From: Caldilineaceae bacterium
Lineage (GTDB): Bacteria > Chloroflexota > Anaerolineae > Caldilineales > Caldilineaceae
Direction of reading: 5' to 3'
DNA: 64,000 nt
NCBI GenBank assembly: GCA_022827195.1
Contig: JAJDTL010000036.1
Span: forward strand, 38,829 to 102,828
The notes under the pieces are model-generated. The model did not search any database and was not told the DNA's origin. It saw nothing but the letters and a program-made list of their open reading frames with translations. The position numbers and the translations under genes were made by a program. Positions 27,412 through 37,044 of this stretch are shown here, piece after piece; the stretch's first letter is position 1; each line of letters opens with the position of its first letter.

Positions 27412-28173
27412 GTGGAAACAAGCTCTAACGGCAAACATGACGTAGCCGGTATCATCGCCGAACTGGACGAACGCGGGTACTGCGTTATACCAGATGTAAT
27501 CAGTATTGAAAAAGCTGATCAGGCCCGCACCGTCCTCGAACGCCTGCTGGCAGAAGAGGCGACCGAAGGCACGTGGCGCACCCGCACCCAGCGCGTGGCC
27601 CGCATTGCAGTGAAGGACCCAATCTTCGTGGAGCTGATGGCCCATCCCCTCATCCACTCGATCTGGAAACAGTACCTCGATGAAGATGTGATCTGCTCCA
27701 CCTGGACCGCCAACACCAACTATCCCGGTTACAACCGCCACGGCTGGCACCCGGACTTCCCCTTTCAGCGCGTCAATCAACCCTGGCCGGCCGACAACGT
27801 GAGCGGGCAGACGATGTGGCTGCTCGACGACCTCACCGTCGAAAACGGGGGCACAGGAATCATGCCCTACAGCCATCGCAAGGGCCACCGGCCGCCGCCC
27901 GAAATCGCCAGCCAGTGGATCGAAGGCGGGGAGATTCTGACCGGGCAGCGCGGCAGCGTGATGGTGATGAGCGGCAAGACCTGGCACACGGCCCGCCCGA
28001 ACACCACCGATAAACCGCGTTCCGTCCTGCTGGGGATGTACACGCGCCCATTCTACGTCACGCAGGAGGACATGCGCGCCCAATTGGCCGAACTGGACAG
28101 CCCGACGGAGGTCGTGCAGCAGCTAATGGGCGCCAACCAGTGGCAGCCAGGCGTCGTCAGCAACAACTATTAG
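27412..28173 (+). CDS. Phytanoyl-CoA dioxygenase (PhyH) family protein
   Basis: This 253-residue Fe(II)/2-oxoglutarate oxygenase-type protein has a complete triad: His113-x-Asp115 (GWHPDFPF) and His192 (KTWHTARPN), with Arg203 downstream for 2-oxoglutarate. The LLDDLTVENGGTGIMPYSHRKGH segment is typical. It starts with GTG at 27412, about 10 nt after AAGGAGG; the GTG at 27403 is too close to that site. It is the third PhyH-type gene in the run and differs from the other two, so this is not simple tandem duplication. The substrate is unknown. Confidence 0.85.
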   Translation: METSSNGKHDVAGIIAELDERGYCVIPDVISIEKADQARTVLERLLAEEATEGTWRTRTQRVARIAVKDPIFVELMAHPLIHSIWKQYLDEDVICSTWTANTNYPGYNRHGWHPDFPFQRVNQPWPADNVSGQTMWLLDDLTVENGGTGIMPYSHRKGHRPPPEIASQWIEGGEILTGQRGSVMVMSGKTWHTARPNTTDKPRSVLLGMYTRPFYVTQEDMRAQLAELDSPTEVVQQLMGANQWQPGVVSNNY

Positions 28174-28275
28174 GCGATGCAGCCGAAACGGGTTCCAGGG
28201 CGGCAGCAAACGCATTCCACCACGACCCCGATTTTCGGATAGGCGCGATCATCAGTCCAGTAGAGGAGACAGGAT

Positions 28276-29151
28276 ATGCCGTTGATCAATTTGAAGCACG
28301 CTGAAACGTTTGTCGAGGGTCTTGACCATCCCGAAGGAGTGGCGCTAGGGCCGGACAGTATGATATACGCCGGCGGCGAAGCGGGGCAGGTCTACCGAAT
28401 CGACATTGCCTCGCGCCAGGTTGACGCCTATGCCGACACGGGCGGCCTCAACCTGGGAATGGCGCTGGACGCGGCGGCCAACGTCTACATCTGCACCGCC
28501 GACCGCGGCGCGGTCTACAAAGTGACGCCCGCTGGGAAAGTCAGCGAGTACAGCGCGGGCAGCGAGCAGCGCCGAATGCGCACGCCCAACTACCCCGCGT
28601 TTGACGCCCAGGGCAATCTCTATGTAACCGACTCGGGTAGTTGGTACGGCGACGACGGCTGCATCTTCTGCGTCGCGGCTGACGGCACGACCACCTTGAT
28701 TGATACCGAGAACAGCCAGTTTCCCAACGGCTGCGCGCTCAGCCCGGACGGCCGCTTCCTCTACGTCGCCATGTCGCTCAATCCACCGCGCATCGTCCGC
28801 TTCCCGATCGAGAACGGCCGCAAGACGGGGTCGACCGAGACGGTCGTCGAGCTGCCGCGGGTCGTCCCCGACGGGCTGGCCTTCTGCGCCGACGGCGGCT
28901 TCCTCATCTCCTGCTACCGGCCCGATACGATCCTGCGCGTCCTCCCCAACGGCGACCTCACCGTATTGATGGACGACTACGAGGGCACAGCTCTTGGCGC
29001 GCCGACTAACATCTGTTTCGGCGGGCCGGAACTGTCGGTGCTGTTCTGGGCCAACCTGGGGCGCTGGCATCTCGGGATGAACGCCCAAACCGGGCTGCAG
29101 GGGGCAGCGCTCTTCTATCCCGAATTGGGTTCGAGTGAGAATCAGGACTGA
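28276..29151 (+). CDS. SMP-30/gluconolactonase family protein
   Basis: This 291-residue six-bladed beta-propeller of the SMP-30/gluconolaconase/LRE-like region family shows repeated GNLYVTDSG, PNGCALSPDGRFLYV and VPDGLAF motifs that supply the metal-site Asn and Asp residues. Members hydrolyse sugar lactones. It has no signal peptide and acts in the cytoplasm. GAGGAGACAGG precedes the ATG. It is the last gene of the plus-strand run, 102 nt after the third PhyH gene, and a lactonase fits a pathway that oxidises a sugar-like substrate. Confidence 0.85.
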   Translation: MPLINLKHAETFVEGLDHPEGVALGPDSMIYAGGEAGQVYRIDIASRQVDAYADTGGLNLGMALDAAANVYICTADRGAVYKVTPAGKVSEYSAGSEQRRMRTPNYPAFDAQGNLYVTDSGSWYGDDGCIFCVAADGTTTLIDTENSQFPNGCALSPDGRFLYVAMSLNPPRIVRFPIENGRKTGSTETVVELPRVVPDGLAFCADGGFLISCYRPDTILRVLPNGDLTVLMDDYEGTALGAPTNICFGGPELSVLFWANLGRWHLGMNAQTGLQGAALFYPELGSSENQD

Positions 29152-29159
29152 ACAGATGG

Positions 29160-29515
29160 TGGATCCGGGCGCGGCCGAGCGATATCAACTGGCCGCGGAC
29201 GATCCAGGCCAACCTCAAGCATTACCAGCCAAAATACAGAACGGTCATCCCGAACAGCGCATCGGGTTCGGCCGCAGGCGCTCGGCCTTGCGCAATGTGG
29301 TGCTCTGTGCCAACCGGAGCGCGTCGATGGCCGCTTCCGTCGTCTGCGCCGGCATCTTCGGCGCAGTGCTGGCCTCGCTGCCCTCCACAAAACCCATATC
29401 GTTGTCTTCGACACCGCCGTCGTCGACCTGACCGACCATCTCGATGACCCGGCCGAGCTCCTCTTTGGCACGCTGCTGGGGCGGCGGGACCGATATCGCC
29501 CGCGCCCTGACCTAA
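29160..29515 (+). pseudogene. Remnant of a VWA-domain protein
   Basis: Translation in shifting frames recovers a recognisable VWA protein fragment. SDINWPRTIQANLKHYQPKY sits in one frame, RIGFGRR followed by VLCANRSASMAAS in a second, THIVVFDTAVVDLTDHLDD in a third, and GGGTDIARAL just before a stop. At least three frameshifts are needed and the MIDAS motif DxSxS is damaged (Asp to Asn). There is no start or end of a complete gene, so it is a decayed fragment. The family normally contains VWA/CoxE-like proteins found with MoxR ATPases. Confidence 0.75.
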
Positions 29516-29563
29516 AGCCAGGGCCTCATTCACCAGCCCGAAGAGTGGAAATTCCCAATACAA

Positions 29564-29592
29564 TTTACATAGACCGGCCCATCGGCTATAAT
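29564..29592 (+). promoter_or_regulatory. Sigma70-type promoter of the Ser/Thr kinase gene
   Basis: TTTACA (29564-29569) and TATAAT (29587-29592) are separated by 17 nt, about 75 nt upstream of the kinase start. Confidence 0.75.
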
Positions 29593-29668
29593 GTGAAGCA
29601 GCATCGCGCGGAAGGCAATTCCCCAAGCCATAGGTGTTGAGCCTCTCCCTGCCGCAATAGTAACTGAC

Positions 29669-30580
29669 ATGTCCTACGGCGTACACGCTGAAGCCAACCT
29701 GCTGCCCATGACTTCACAGGTGGGCCGGTACCGCGTTCTGGACCCATTGGGGCAGGGTGCAACTGCTGTGGTGTACCTTGCGCAGGACCTGACGGGGCAG
29801 CGCGTGGCGCTGAAAGTCCTCAATCCTATGGCGGCAAGCCAGCCCCACATGCGCTCATGCTTTCAGCTGGAGTACCGCACACTGGCCCGGCTGCGCCATC
29901 CCGGCATATTGCGTGTCATCGACTCCGGGGAGGCAAATGGCCGTCTTTTCATTGCGATGGAGCTGATTGAGGGGGGCACGCTCGAGCAGTTCCTGCAGCG
30001 CGCCAACGCGATCGGCGAGGTGGCCGCCATCGACATTGCCCGCCAGGTCGCCGAGGCGCTCGACTATCTCCACGGCACAGGCCACGTACACCGCGACGTA
30101 AAGACCTCCAATGTTCTCCTCGGCTCCGCAGGACGGGCGGTCCTGTTCGACTTTGGCACGGTCTACAACATCCATGAACCGGCCGACAACGCACAGGGCA
30201 TCTACGGGACGCCGGCCTTTCTGGCCCCGGAACAGATCGAGGGCGAGGAGCCCCTGGACGGACGCGCAGATCTTTACAGCCTAGGTATAGTGCTCTATTT
30301 GATGGTTGCGGGGCGCAGGCCATTCTACGGCTCGCGCGAAGAGGTTTTGGACGCGCATCTCAAGCAGGAGCCGCCCCCGCCTTCGGAGTTCGGCTGGGTC
30401 TCGCCTGAACTGGAAAAGGTCATTCTAAAGGCCCTCGCCAAGCCGCGCGAGGAGCGCTTCGAGAGCGGCGAAGCCTTTGCACTTGCACTGAGGGGCGTGG
30501 AAGTGGAGACGGAGACGCCGAAGCCGCGGCTGGCAACGCGTCTGCGGTCGTGGCTGCAGGATACTGTACGACCCGAGTGA
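29669..30580 (+). CDS. Serine/threonine protein kinase, soluble
   Basis: This 303-residue Hanks-type kinase has the Gly-rich loop LGQGATAVVYLA, Lys49 (VALKVL), the catalytic loop HRDVKTSN (Asp143), DFG (Asp161), and the P+1 segment GTPAFLAPEQ. It ends shortly after the kinase domain with no membrane helix or sensor domain, so it is a minimal cytoplasmic kinase. The ATG at 29708 (MTSQVGRYR) is a possible later start; neither start has a clear Shine-Dalgarno site. No phosphatase or FHA gene is adjacent. The target is unknown. Confidence 0.92.
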   Translation: MSYGVHAEANLLPMTSQVGRYRVLDPLGQGATAVVYLAQDLTGQRVALKVLNPMAASQPHMRSCFQLEYRTLARLRHPGILRVIDSGEANGRLFIAMELIEGGTLEQFLQRANAIGEVAAIDIARQVAEALDYLHGTGHVHRDVKTSNVLLGSAGRAVLFDFGTVYNIHEPADNAQGIYGTPAFLAPEQIEGEEPLDGRADLYSLGIVLYLMVAGRRPFYGSREEVLDAHLKQEPPPPSEFGWVSPELEKVILKALAKPREERFESGEAFALALRGVEVETETPKPRLATRLRSWLQDTVRPE

Positions 30581-30636
30581 ACTGCAAAGGGGGGGCGGGC
30601 GAAGTCGGAGCGATCTTCGTCCGGGCGGACAACTAC

Positions 30637-31329
30637 CTACGCCGACATCAAAGCCAGCTTGACCTCGCCAATGGCCCGCGTAACGTCAATCTCGCGCGGG
30701 CAGGCCTGAACACAGTTGAATACGGTGCGGCAGCGCCAGACGCCGTCGGCGTCATTGAGCACGCGCAGACGCAGGTCGGCGGCGGTGTCCCGATCGTCGA
30801 AGATGAAGCGATGGGCCTGCACGATCGCGGCTGGTCCGATGTAGTCCTCATTGGCCCAAAAACTGGGACACGAGGTGGTGCAGGCCGCGCACAAAATGCA
30901 CTTTGTCGTATCGTCAAAACGGGCGCGGGCTTCCTGGCTCTGCACCCGCTCACCCGATTCCGGAATCTGGTCGTTGATCAGATAGGGCAGCACCGCCCTG
31001 TACTTGGCAAAGAACGGCTCCATATCCACCACAAGGTCCTTGATCAGCGGCATCGAGCGCAGCGGCTCGACCTGGCAGACGTCACCCACATCCTGCATCA
31101 GCACTTTGCATGCCAAGGCGTTGCGCCCGTTGATCACCATGGCGTCGCTGCCGCAGATGCCGTGGGCGCATGATCGCCGCAGCGTGAGCGAACCGTCCTG
31201 ATACCACTTGACCTGGTGCAGGGCGTCCAGCACGCGATCCGACTCCTCCACGTCAACCCAGTACTCTCCCCACCACGGACTGGAGTCGGTCTCCGGGTTG
31301 AATCTGAGAATCCGCATTTTGATGCGCAT
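30637..31329 (-). CDS. sdhB: Succinate dehydrogenase iron-sulfur subunit
   Basis: This 230-residue SdhB carries three Fe-S clusters. The [2Fe-2S] ligands lie in CAHGICGSD and the following Cys, the [4Fe-4S] ligands in CILCAACTTSCP, and the [3Fe-4S] ligands in VFNCVQACPREID. It transfers electrons from SdhA to quinone in complex II on the inner membrane. It begins 1 nt after the sdhA stop codon, with AGGAG inside the sdhA end. It converges on the kinase gene with a 56-nt gap. Confidence 0.96.
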   Translation of the reverse strand: MRIKMRILRFNPETDSSPWWGEYWVDVEESDRVLDALHQVKWYQDGSLTLRRSCAHGICGSDAMVINGRNALACKVLMQDVGDVCQVEPLRSMPLIKDLVVDMEPFFAKYRAVLPYLINDQIPESGERVQSQEARARFDDTTKCILCAACTTSCPSFWANEDYIGPAAIVQAHRFIFDDRDTAADLRLRVLNDADGVWRCRTVFNCVQACPREIDVTRAIGEVKLALMSA

Positions 31330-31330
31330 T

Positions 31331-33064
31331 TTAGTAGGTTCGCTCCTGGGGATCGTGGATTGAAATGTTCACCGGCGCGTAATCGAGGCTGATCTCACCG
31401 TCAGTCTTCGACGCGTATGTATGGGTCAGCCAGTTCTCATCGTCGCGGTCTTTGAAATCTTCGCGACTGTGGGCGCCTCTGCTCTCCTGGCGCGCCAGCG
31501 CGCTGGCCGCGGTGATCTCGGCAAGGTCTAGCAGATTGTGAAGCTCGATCGCCTCCAGGATGTCGGTGTTGAATCGCTTGCCCTTGTCCATAATCGTGAT
31601 ATCTCGCGAGCACTCCTGCAGCTCACGTATGCGGGTCAGTGCCGCTCCGATGCCCTCCTCGGTGCGAAAAACACCCACGTTGTCCATCATCAGGGCCTGC
31701 ATCTCGGTACGCAGATCGGCCACGTTGTACTTGCCGGAATGGCCCAGCATCCGCTGCAGCGTCGCCTGCGTAGGCTCCCACGTCTCCGACGGCAGTTCCG
31801 ACCAGTCGTTTTGCTGGCAGAAGCTCACCGCCGCCTTTCCCGCCCGCTTGCCGAAAACGACAAGGTCCACGAGGCTGTTGGTGCCCAATCGATTTGCCCC
31901 GTGAACGCTGACACAGGCCACTTCGCCGGCAGCGTAGAAGCCGGGTACGATGTCGCCTTGGGCGTTGCGCTGCACCTCGCCGTCGACGTTGGTCGGGATG
32001 CCGCCCATGGCGTAGTGTGCGGTCGGCTGAACAGGCATCGGTTCAATCGCGGGATCGATTCCGAGATAGGTCTTGCAGAACTCGGCGCTGTCGGCCAGTT
32101 TCGTCTCGACCACCTCGCGGCCGAGGTGCGTGGCGTCAAGATGGACGTAGCGCGCGCCGTCAATGCCCTTGTTGTCGCGGACCTCAAGATAGATCGCGCG
32201 GCTGACCACATCGCGGCTTGCGAGGTCCTTCAAATTGGGCGCGTAGCGCTCCATGAACCGCTCGCCCTCGCGGTTGCGCAGGATCCCGCCCTCGCCGCGC
32301 ACCCCTTCGGTGATAAGAATGCCCATCTTATAGATGCCGGTGGGGTGAAACTGGAAGAACTCCATGTCCTCGAGTGGGATGCCCTTGTGCAGGGCAACGG
32401 CGGGACCGTCTCCGGTCAGGCTGTGGGCGTTGCTGGTAATCTCCCACATGCGGCCGAAGCCGCCGGTGGCGAAGATGAGCGCTTTGCCATGAAAAACATG
32501 CAGGTCGCCGCTGTCGATCTCGTAGGCGACGACCCCGGTAGCCTGCCCGTCGTCGGCGAGCAGCAGGTCGAGAACGTGAAACTCATCGAAGAAGCGCACG
32601 TTACGGGCGATGCACTGCTGGTAGAGGGTCTGCAGGATCATGTGACCGGTGCGGTCGGCCGCGTGACAGGCGCGGCGCACAGGTTTTTCACCGAAATTGC
32701 TGGTGTGGCCGCCAAACGGACGCTGCGCGATCTTGCCTTCCGCGGTGCGGTCGAAGGGAAGGCCCATGTGCTCGAGCTCGTAGATGACCTCGACCGCCTC
32801 CTGGCACATGAGGTCAACCGCGTCCTGGTCGGCGAGGTAATCGCTTCCTTTGATCGTGTCGAAGGTGTGCCATTCGGCGCGGTCTTCTTCAAGGTTCCCC
32901 AGGGCTGCCCCGATCCCGCCCTGCGCGGTGCCCGTATGGCTGCGGGTGGGGTAGAGCTTGGTGAGGACAGCCGTTTCGCTACCCTGCCCGGCATAGAGCG
33001 CCGCCATCAGACCGGCGCCGCCGGCGCCGACAACGATCGTTTCAAACTTGTGCGTGTGGATCAT
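31331..33064 (-). CDS. sdhA: Succinate dehydrogenase flavoprotein subunit
   Basis: This 577-residue SdhA has the FAD-binding N-terminus (VVGAGGAGLMAALYAG), the covalent-FAD region HTGTAQGGIGAALGN, the HPTGIYKMG substrate loop and HYAMGGIPTN. It oxidises succinate to fumarate in the TCA cycle. The gene lies between the membrane-anchor genes upstream and sdhB downstream, in the order sdhC-D-A-B. GAGGACGAG precedes the ATG. All catalytic segments appear intact. Confidence 0.97.
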   Translation of the reverse strand: MIHTHKFETIVVGAGGAGLMAALYAGQGSETAVLTKLYPTRSHTGTAQGGIGAALGNLEEDRAEWHTFDTIKGSDYLADQDAVDLMCQEAVEVIYELEHMGLPFDRTAEGKIAQRPFGGHTSNFGEKPVRRACHAADRTGHMILQTLYQQCIARNVRFFDEFHVLDLLLADDGQATGVVAYEIDSGDLHVFHGKALIFATGGFGRMWEITSNAHSLTGDGPAVALHKGIPLEDMEFFQFHPTGIYKMGILITEGVRGEGGILRNREGERFMERYAPNLKDLASRDVVSRAIYLEVRDNKGIDGARYVHLDATHLGREVVETKLADSAEFCKTYLGIDPAIEPMPVQPTAHYAMGGIPTNVDGEVQRNAQGDIVPGFYAAGEVACVSVHGANRLGTNSLVDLVVFGKRAGKAAVSFCQQNDWSELPSETWEPTQATLQRMLGHSGKYNVADLRTEMQALMMDNVGVFRTEEGIGAALTRIRELQECSRDITIMDKGKRFNTDILEAIELHNLLDLAEITAASALARQESRGAHSREDFKDRDDENWLTHTYASKTDGEISLDYAPVNISIHDPQERTY

Positions 33065-33101
33065 CTCGTCCTCATGTAGCGAAGGGGAATATCGACTCGT
33101 G

Positions 33102-33533
33102 CTATCCCATCAGGCGCTCGAACAGTCGCCCGAGACCGCCGGCGCCAAGGATGATGGCCAGGCTCCCTAGAAAAATCAAGAACAGTCCGAGGCCGAAGAC
33201 GAGGGCGGTCAGCAGAAAATTGAGAATCCTGTTATGCACATAGTCGTTGATCGTGAAGCGAACGCCGTTCATTCCGTGCCCCATCCCGAGAAAGAGCAGC
33301 GAAGCATCAAACAGACGCCAGAAAACGCCCGCCGGGCCTGACCAGCGGGCGTCGATATTGTTGAACGTTAGGTTGTCCACGCCGATGAACATGTGCATGT
33401 ATAGCAGGTGAAAGACCACCGTTATAAACATCACCAGCCCGCTCAGCCGCATGAACAACCAGATTCTGCGTTCGTGATTGGGAGCGCCGTAGCGGAGTTT
33501 TCCATCGATTGGTCGACTTGATGACGTGGCCAT
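33102..33533 (-). CDS. sdhD: Succinate dehydrogenase membrane anchor subunit (SdhD-like)
   Basis: This 143-residue protein has three membrane helices (about residues 25-50, 70-92 and 103-135). The heme/quinone-site type histidines lie in TVVFHLLYMHMF and GMGHGMNGVR. It anchors the SdhAB dimer to the membrane. GAGGAGTAGATA precedes the ATG. It lies between sdhC and sdhA with short gaps (10 and 37 nt), which makes the assignment secure despite low sequence conservation in this family. Confidence 0.85.
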   Translation of the reverse strand: MATSSSRPIDGKLRYGAPNHERRIWLFMRLSGLVMFITVVFHLLYMHMFIGVDNLTFNNIDARWSGPAGVFWRLFDASLLFLGMGHGMNGVRFTINDYVHNRILNFLLTALVFGLGLFLIFLGSLAIILGAGGLGRLFERLMG

Positions 33534-33543
33534 TATCTACTCC

Positions 33544-33930
33544 TCAGAAGGCGCCGCCCAAGGTTACGATAGCGTAGGGGATGAGAATTATGACGACAAT
33601 CACCAACTCAATTCGCACGACCGTCCGCTGATATTTCCCCAGCGCCGGGAAGAAATCGATAATGATAATCCGCATACCGTTAAAGGCGTGATAGATGACG
33701 CCGAAGCCCAGAAAAATCTCCAGCAACTTGGCAGGCGGCGACGTGTACAGGTACTTATGCACCCATTCATACGGTCCTGGCCCGATGGCAGCGATGAAGA
33801 TGCTGACTATGTGCATATAGAGGAAGAGTACGATGCCAAGACCGCTGGCCCGGTGCAGAATCCAGGCCCACTGGCCCTCCGCTCCTCTGTAGGTAATGCC
33901 TCTGTAGATCGATGCTACCAGGGTAGCCAC
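33544..33930 (-). CDS. sdhC: Succinate dehydrogenase cytochrome b556 subunit (SdhC-like)
   Basis: This 128-residue three-helix membrane protein has the SdhC signature WAWILHRASGLGIVLFLYMH and the heme-ligand region VIYHAFNGMR. It binds heme b and quinone with SdhD. It starts with GTG at 33930, preceded by AAGGAGGT 7 nt upstream. It is the first gene of sdhCDAB, with a near-consensus promoter about 90 nt upstream. Confidence 0.9.
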   Translation of the reverse strand: MATLVASIYRGITYRGAEGQWAWILHRASGLGIVLFLYMHIVSIFIAAIGPGPYEWVHKYLYTSPPAKLLEIFLGFGVIYHAFNGMRIIIIDFFPALGKYQRTVVRIELVIVVIILIPYAIVTLGGAF

Positions 33931-34020
33931 AGGCTTGGACCTCCTTTTCGCCGCACGCGAAATGGCGACTGGAGTTGCGTTCAGGATCCTCTTACCTGGT
34001 GAACAGGAATCTGTATTCGA

Positions 34021-34049
34021 ATCATAATCTTGACCCGTAATCCTGTCAA
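34021..34049 (-). promoter_or_regulatory. Promoter of sdhCDAB
   Basis: On the minus strand TTGACA (34049-34044) and TATGAT (34026-34021) are 17 nt apart, about 90 nt upstream of the sdhC GTG. It is one of the best matches to consensus in the window. Confidence 0.8.
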
Positions 34050-34179
34050 TTCAGAGCAGGGAATAATATGGACTGGTGACGTGCGCCGCCGTCTGTGCGG
34101 GAAGCGACGCGGAAGGGGTGGCCCTCGTACCCGGCACAGGCCACCCCCGAATTCATTCGCTCCACTGCTACACCCGTTA

Positions 34180-35445
<1,266 letters not shown>

Positions 35446-35484
35446 CAGTGTTTCGCCTCCCTATTGGACTAAGTGAACCTGTTG

Positions 35485-36282
35485 TTAAGCCAGGTCTTTC
35501 TCAACTTGCGCAACCCAACGCGCGTCGGCGCGGCTGAAAACTTCGCCGGAATAGTCCCGGCTCCAGGGACCGACCAACCAATAGATCAGACGCGCGGCCG
35601 ACTCCGGGGTCAGGAGGTCGCCCTGGCGGTGGGCTTCATGAAAACGGCTGAAGTCCAAACTGGAGCCGTGCGTGTCGACGCTGCGGATGTCGGCCTGCAT
35701 TTCGGTGTCGACCATGCCGGGAGAGAGCGCGTTGACGGTCACGCCGCCTATGCGCTCGGCCTCCAATTCCACGGCAAGGCAACGAGTGAGCATATTGAGT
35801 CCAGCCTTCGACGCGCAGTACGCGCTCCAGCCGGCCGATGGATTCTGACCTGCGCCGCTGGAAACGTTGACGATGCGGCCATAGCCCTGATCGAGCATCA
35901 CGGGGAGCACGTTGCGCGCCATCTGGAATGGGCCGACCAGGTTGCAGTGGATGTTGTAAGCCCATTCCTCGGGATCGGCCTCGAAAACATGGTCGACCGG
36001 CCAGACGACCGCGGCGTTGTTCACCAGGATGTCGACCCGATCGTACTGCGTCAGGGCCGCTTCAACGACCTCCTCGATCTGCTCGGCGCTGGAGACATCG
36101 CAGGGCACGGCAATGGCGCGTCCGCCGCTCGTGCGGATCTCCCCGGCCACGGCTTCGATCTGGTTTTCGCTGCGCGCGCTGAGAACGACTTTCGCGCCGG
36201 CCTCGGCCAGCAGACGGCCTGCGGCCGCGCCGATTCCCCGCCCGCCGCCGGTGATAATCGCTACCTGTCCCTGAAGTTTCAT
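35485..36282 (-). CDS. Short-chain dehydrogenase/reductase
   Basis: This 265-residue classical SDR has the nucleotide motif TGGGRGIG, NNAA, the catalytic Ser in NVSSGAG, the active YCASK (Tyr-x3-Lys) and a PGMVDTEM tail. The ATG at 36282 (MKLQGQVAIITGG) gives the usual SDR N-terminus. ATG 36303 would add seven residues; neither has a clear Shine-Dalgarno site. It is 39 nt upstream of icd on the same strand and may share its transcript. The substrate is unknown. Confidence 0.88.
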   Translation of the reverse strand: MKLQGQVAIITGGGRGIGAAAGRLLAEAGAKVVLSARSENQIEAVAGEIRTSGGRAIAVPCDVSSAEQIEEVVEAALTQYDRVDILVNNAAVVWPVDHVFEADPEEWAYNIHCNLVGPFQMARNVLPVMLDQGYGRIVNVSSGAGQNPSAGWSAYCASKAGLNMLTRCLAVELEAERIGGVTVNALSPGMVDTEMQADIRSVDTHGSSLDFSRFHEAHRQGDLLTPESAARLIYWLVGPWSRDYSGEVFSRADARWVAQVEKDLA

Positions 36283-36554
36283 CGATGTTCGGCGCTGCGC
36301 CATGGTTGAGTCGTGCGTCGCCGCCGCGCGTTCTGAACGCGAACAGCCGGTCCCTGTCAACTACCGATGTGCTAATCTGACGCGCCTCACTCGAGCGCTC
36401 GATCGTTGTGCAGTTTACCAGAAGCGCCCCAATTCCATAATATTTGGGTTGCTGAATACTGTTATATCGCAGCGCGTGGGATAATATCTAAAAGGGCGCG
36501 GAGAAGGGGCGCCCGTGACCAAGATTCCGGACTGGCAGAGAGGACCAAATACAA

Positions 36555-36959
36555 ATGTACAACTTCATGACCGAGGCCCATGACGGATGGCACTATCTTG
36601 CTTCGCTGGCGCTGGCTGTTGCTGTAGTGGTCTTTCTGGTCAACTGGCTGCGCGGAAAGACATGGAGCCGGCTCGAACGGCTCGTCGGGACGGTAGCCAT
36701 CATCGTCGTGGACATTCAGTTGCTGCTTGGATTGATTCTGTGGGGCGTGGGTGCGAGCATGGGCATCGTAGGGGCCAATATGGCGCGTACGATCGAACAC
36801 CCAATAACGATGCTGATCGCCATCATCCTGCTGCACGCCGGCTGGATCTGGACGAAGCGGGCCAATGAGACGGCACGGCTGCGCAACGGCGCGTTGACCT
36901 TTGTCGTCGTCGGGCTCCTCGTGCTGGCCGGTCTGAACCGCATCGGGGTGATTTTCTAA
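36555..36959 (+). CDS. Four-helix membrane protein, cytochrome b-like
   Basis: This 134-residue protein has four membrane helices (about residues 12-31, 42-66, 80-98 and 111-131). Membrane-face histidines lie in DGWHYLASLA, RTIEHPITM and LLHAGWIW, a pattern that could bind heme or quinone as in small b561-like proteins, but this is not certain. AGAGAGGACC precedes the ATG. It stands alone between divergent and convergent neighbours. Confidence 0.6.
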   Translation: MYNFMTEAHDGWHYLASLALAVAVVVFLVNWLRGKTWSRLERLVGTVAIIVVDIQLLLGLILWGVGASMGIVGANMARTIEHPITMLIAIILLHAGWIWTKRANETARLRNGALTFVVVGLLVLAGLNRIGVIF

Positions 36960-37044
36960 GACCGGGACGGTCAGGCGCAACTGCCCTTCCCGAGCCGGGC
37001 GCCGGCTCGCCTGTTCAAGCCCTGCGTGTCGATGCCCTACGCAA

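Noticed and set aside
31538..33079. A 513-residue open frame on the plus strand opposite sdhA
   Set aside because: It is a shadow of the GC-rich sdhA codons: no motif, no Shine-Dalgarno site, and sdhA itself is unmistakable. Similar long antisense frames opposite the S41, glycosidase-like and Tm-1-like genes were rejected for the same reason.
34115..34147. Hairpin after icd as a terminator
   Set aside because: The 9-bp stem has a 15-nt loop and no T-tract on the relevant strand, so support is weak.
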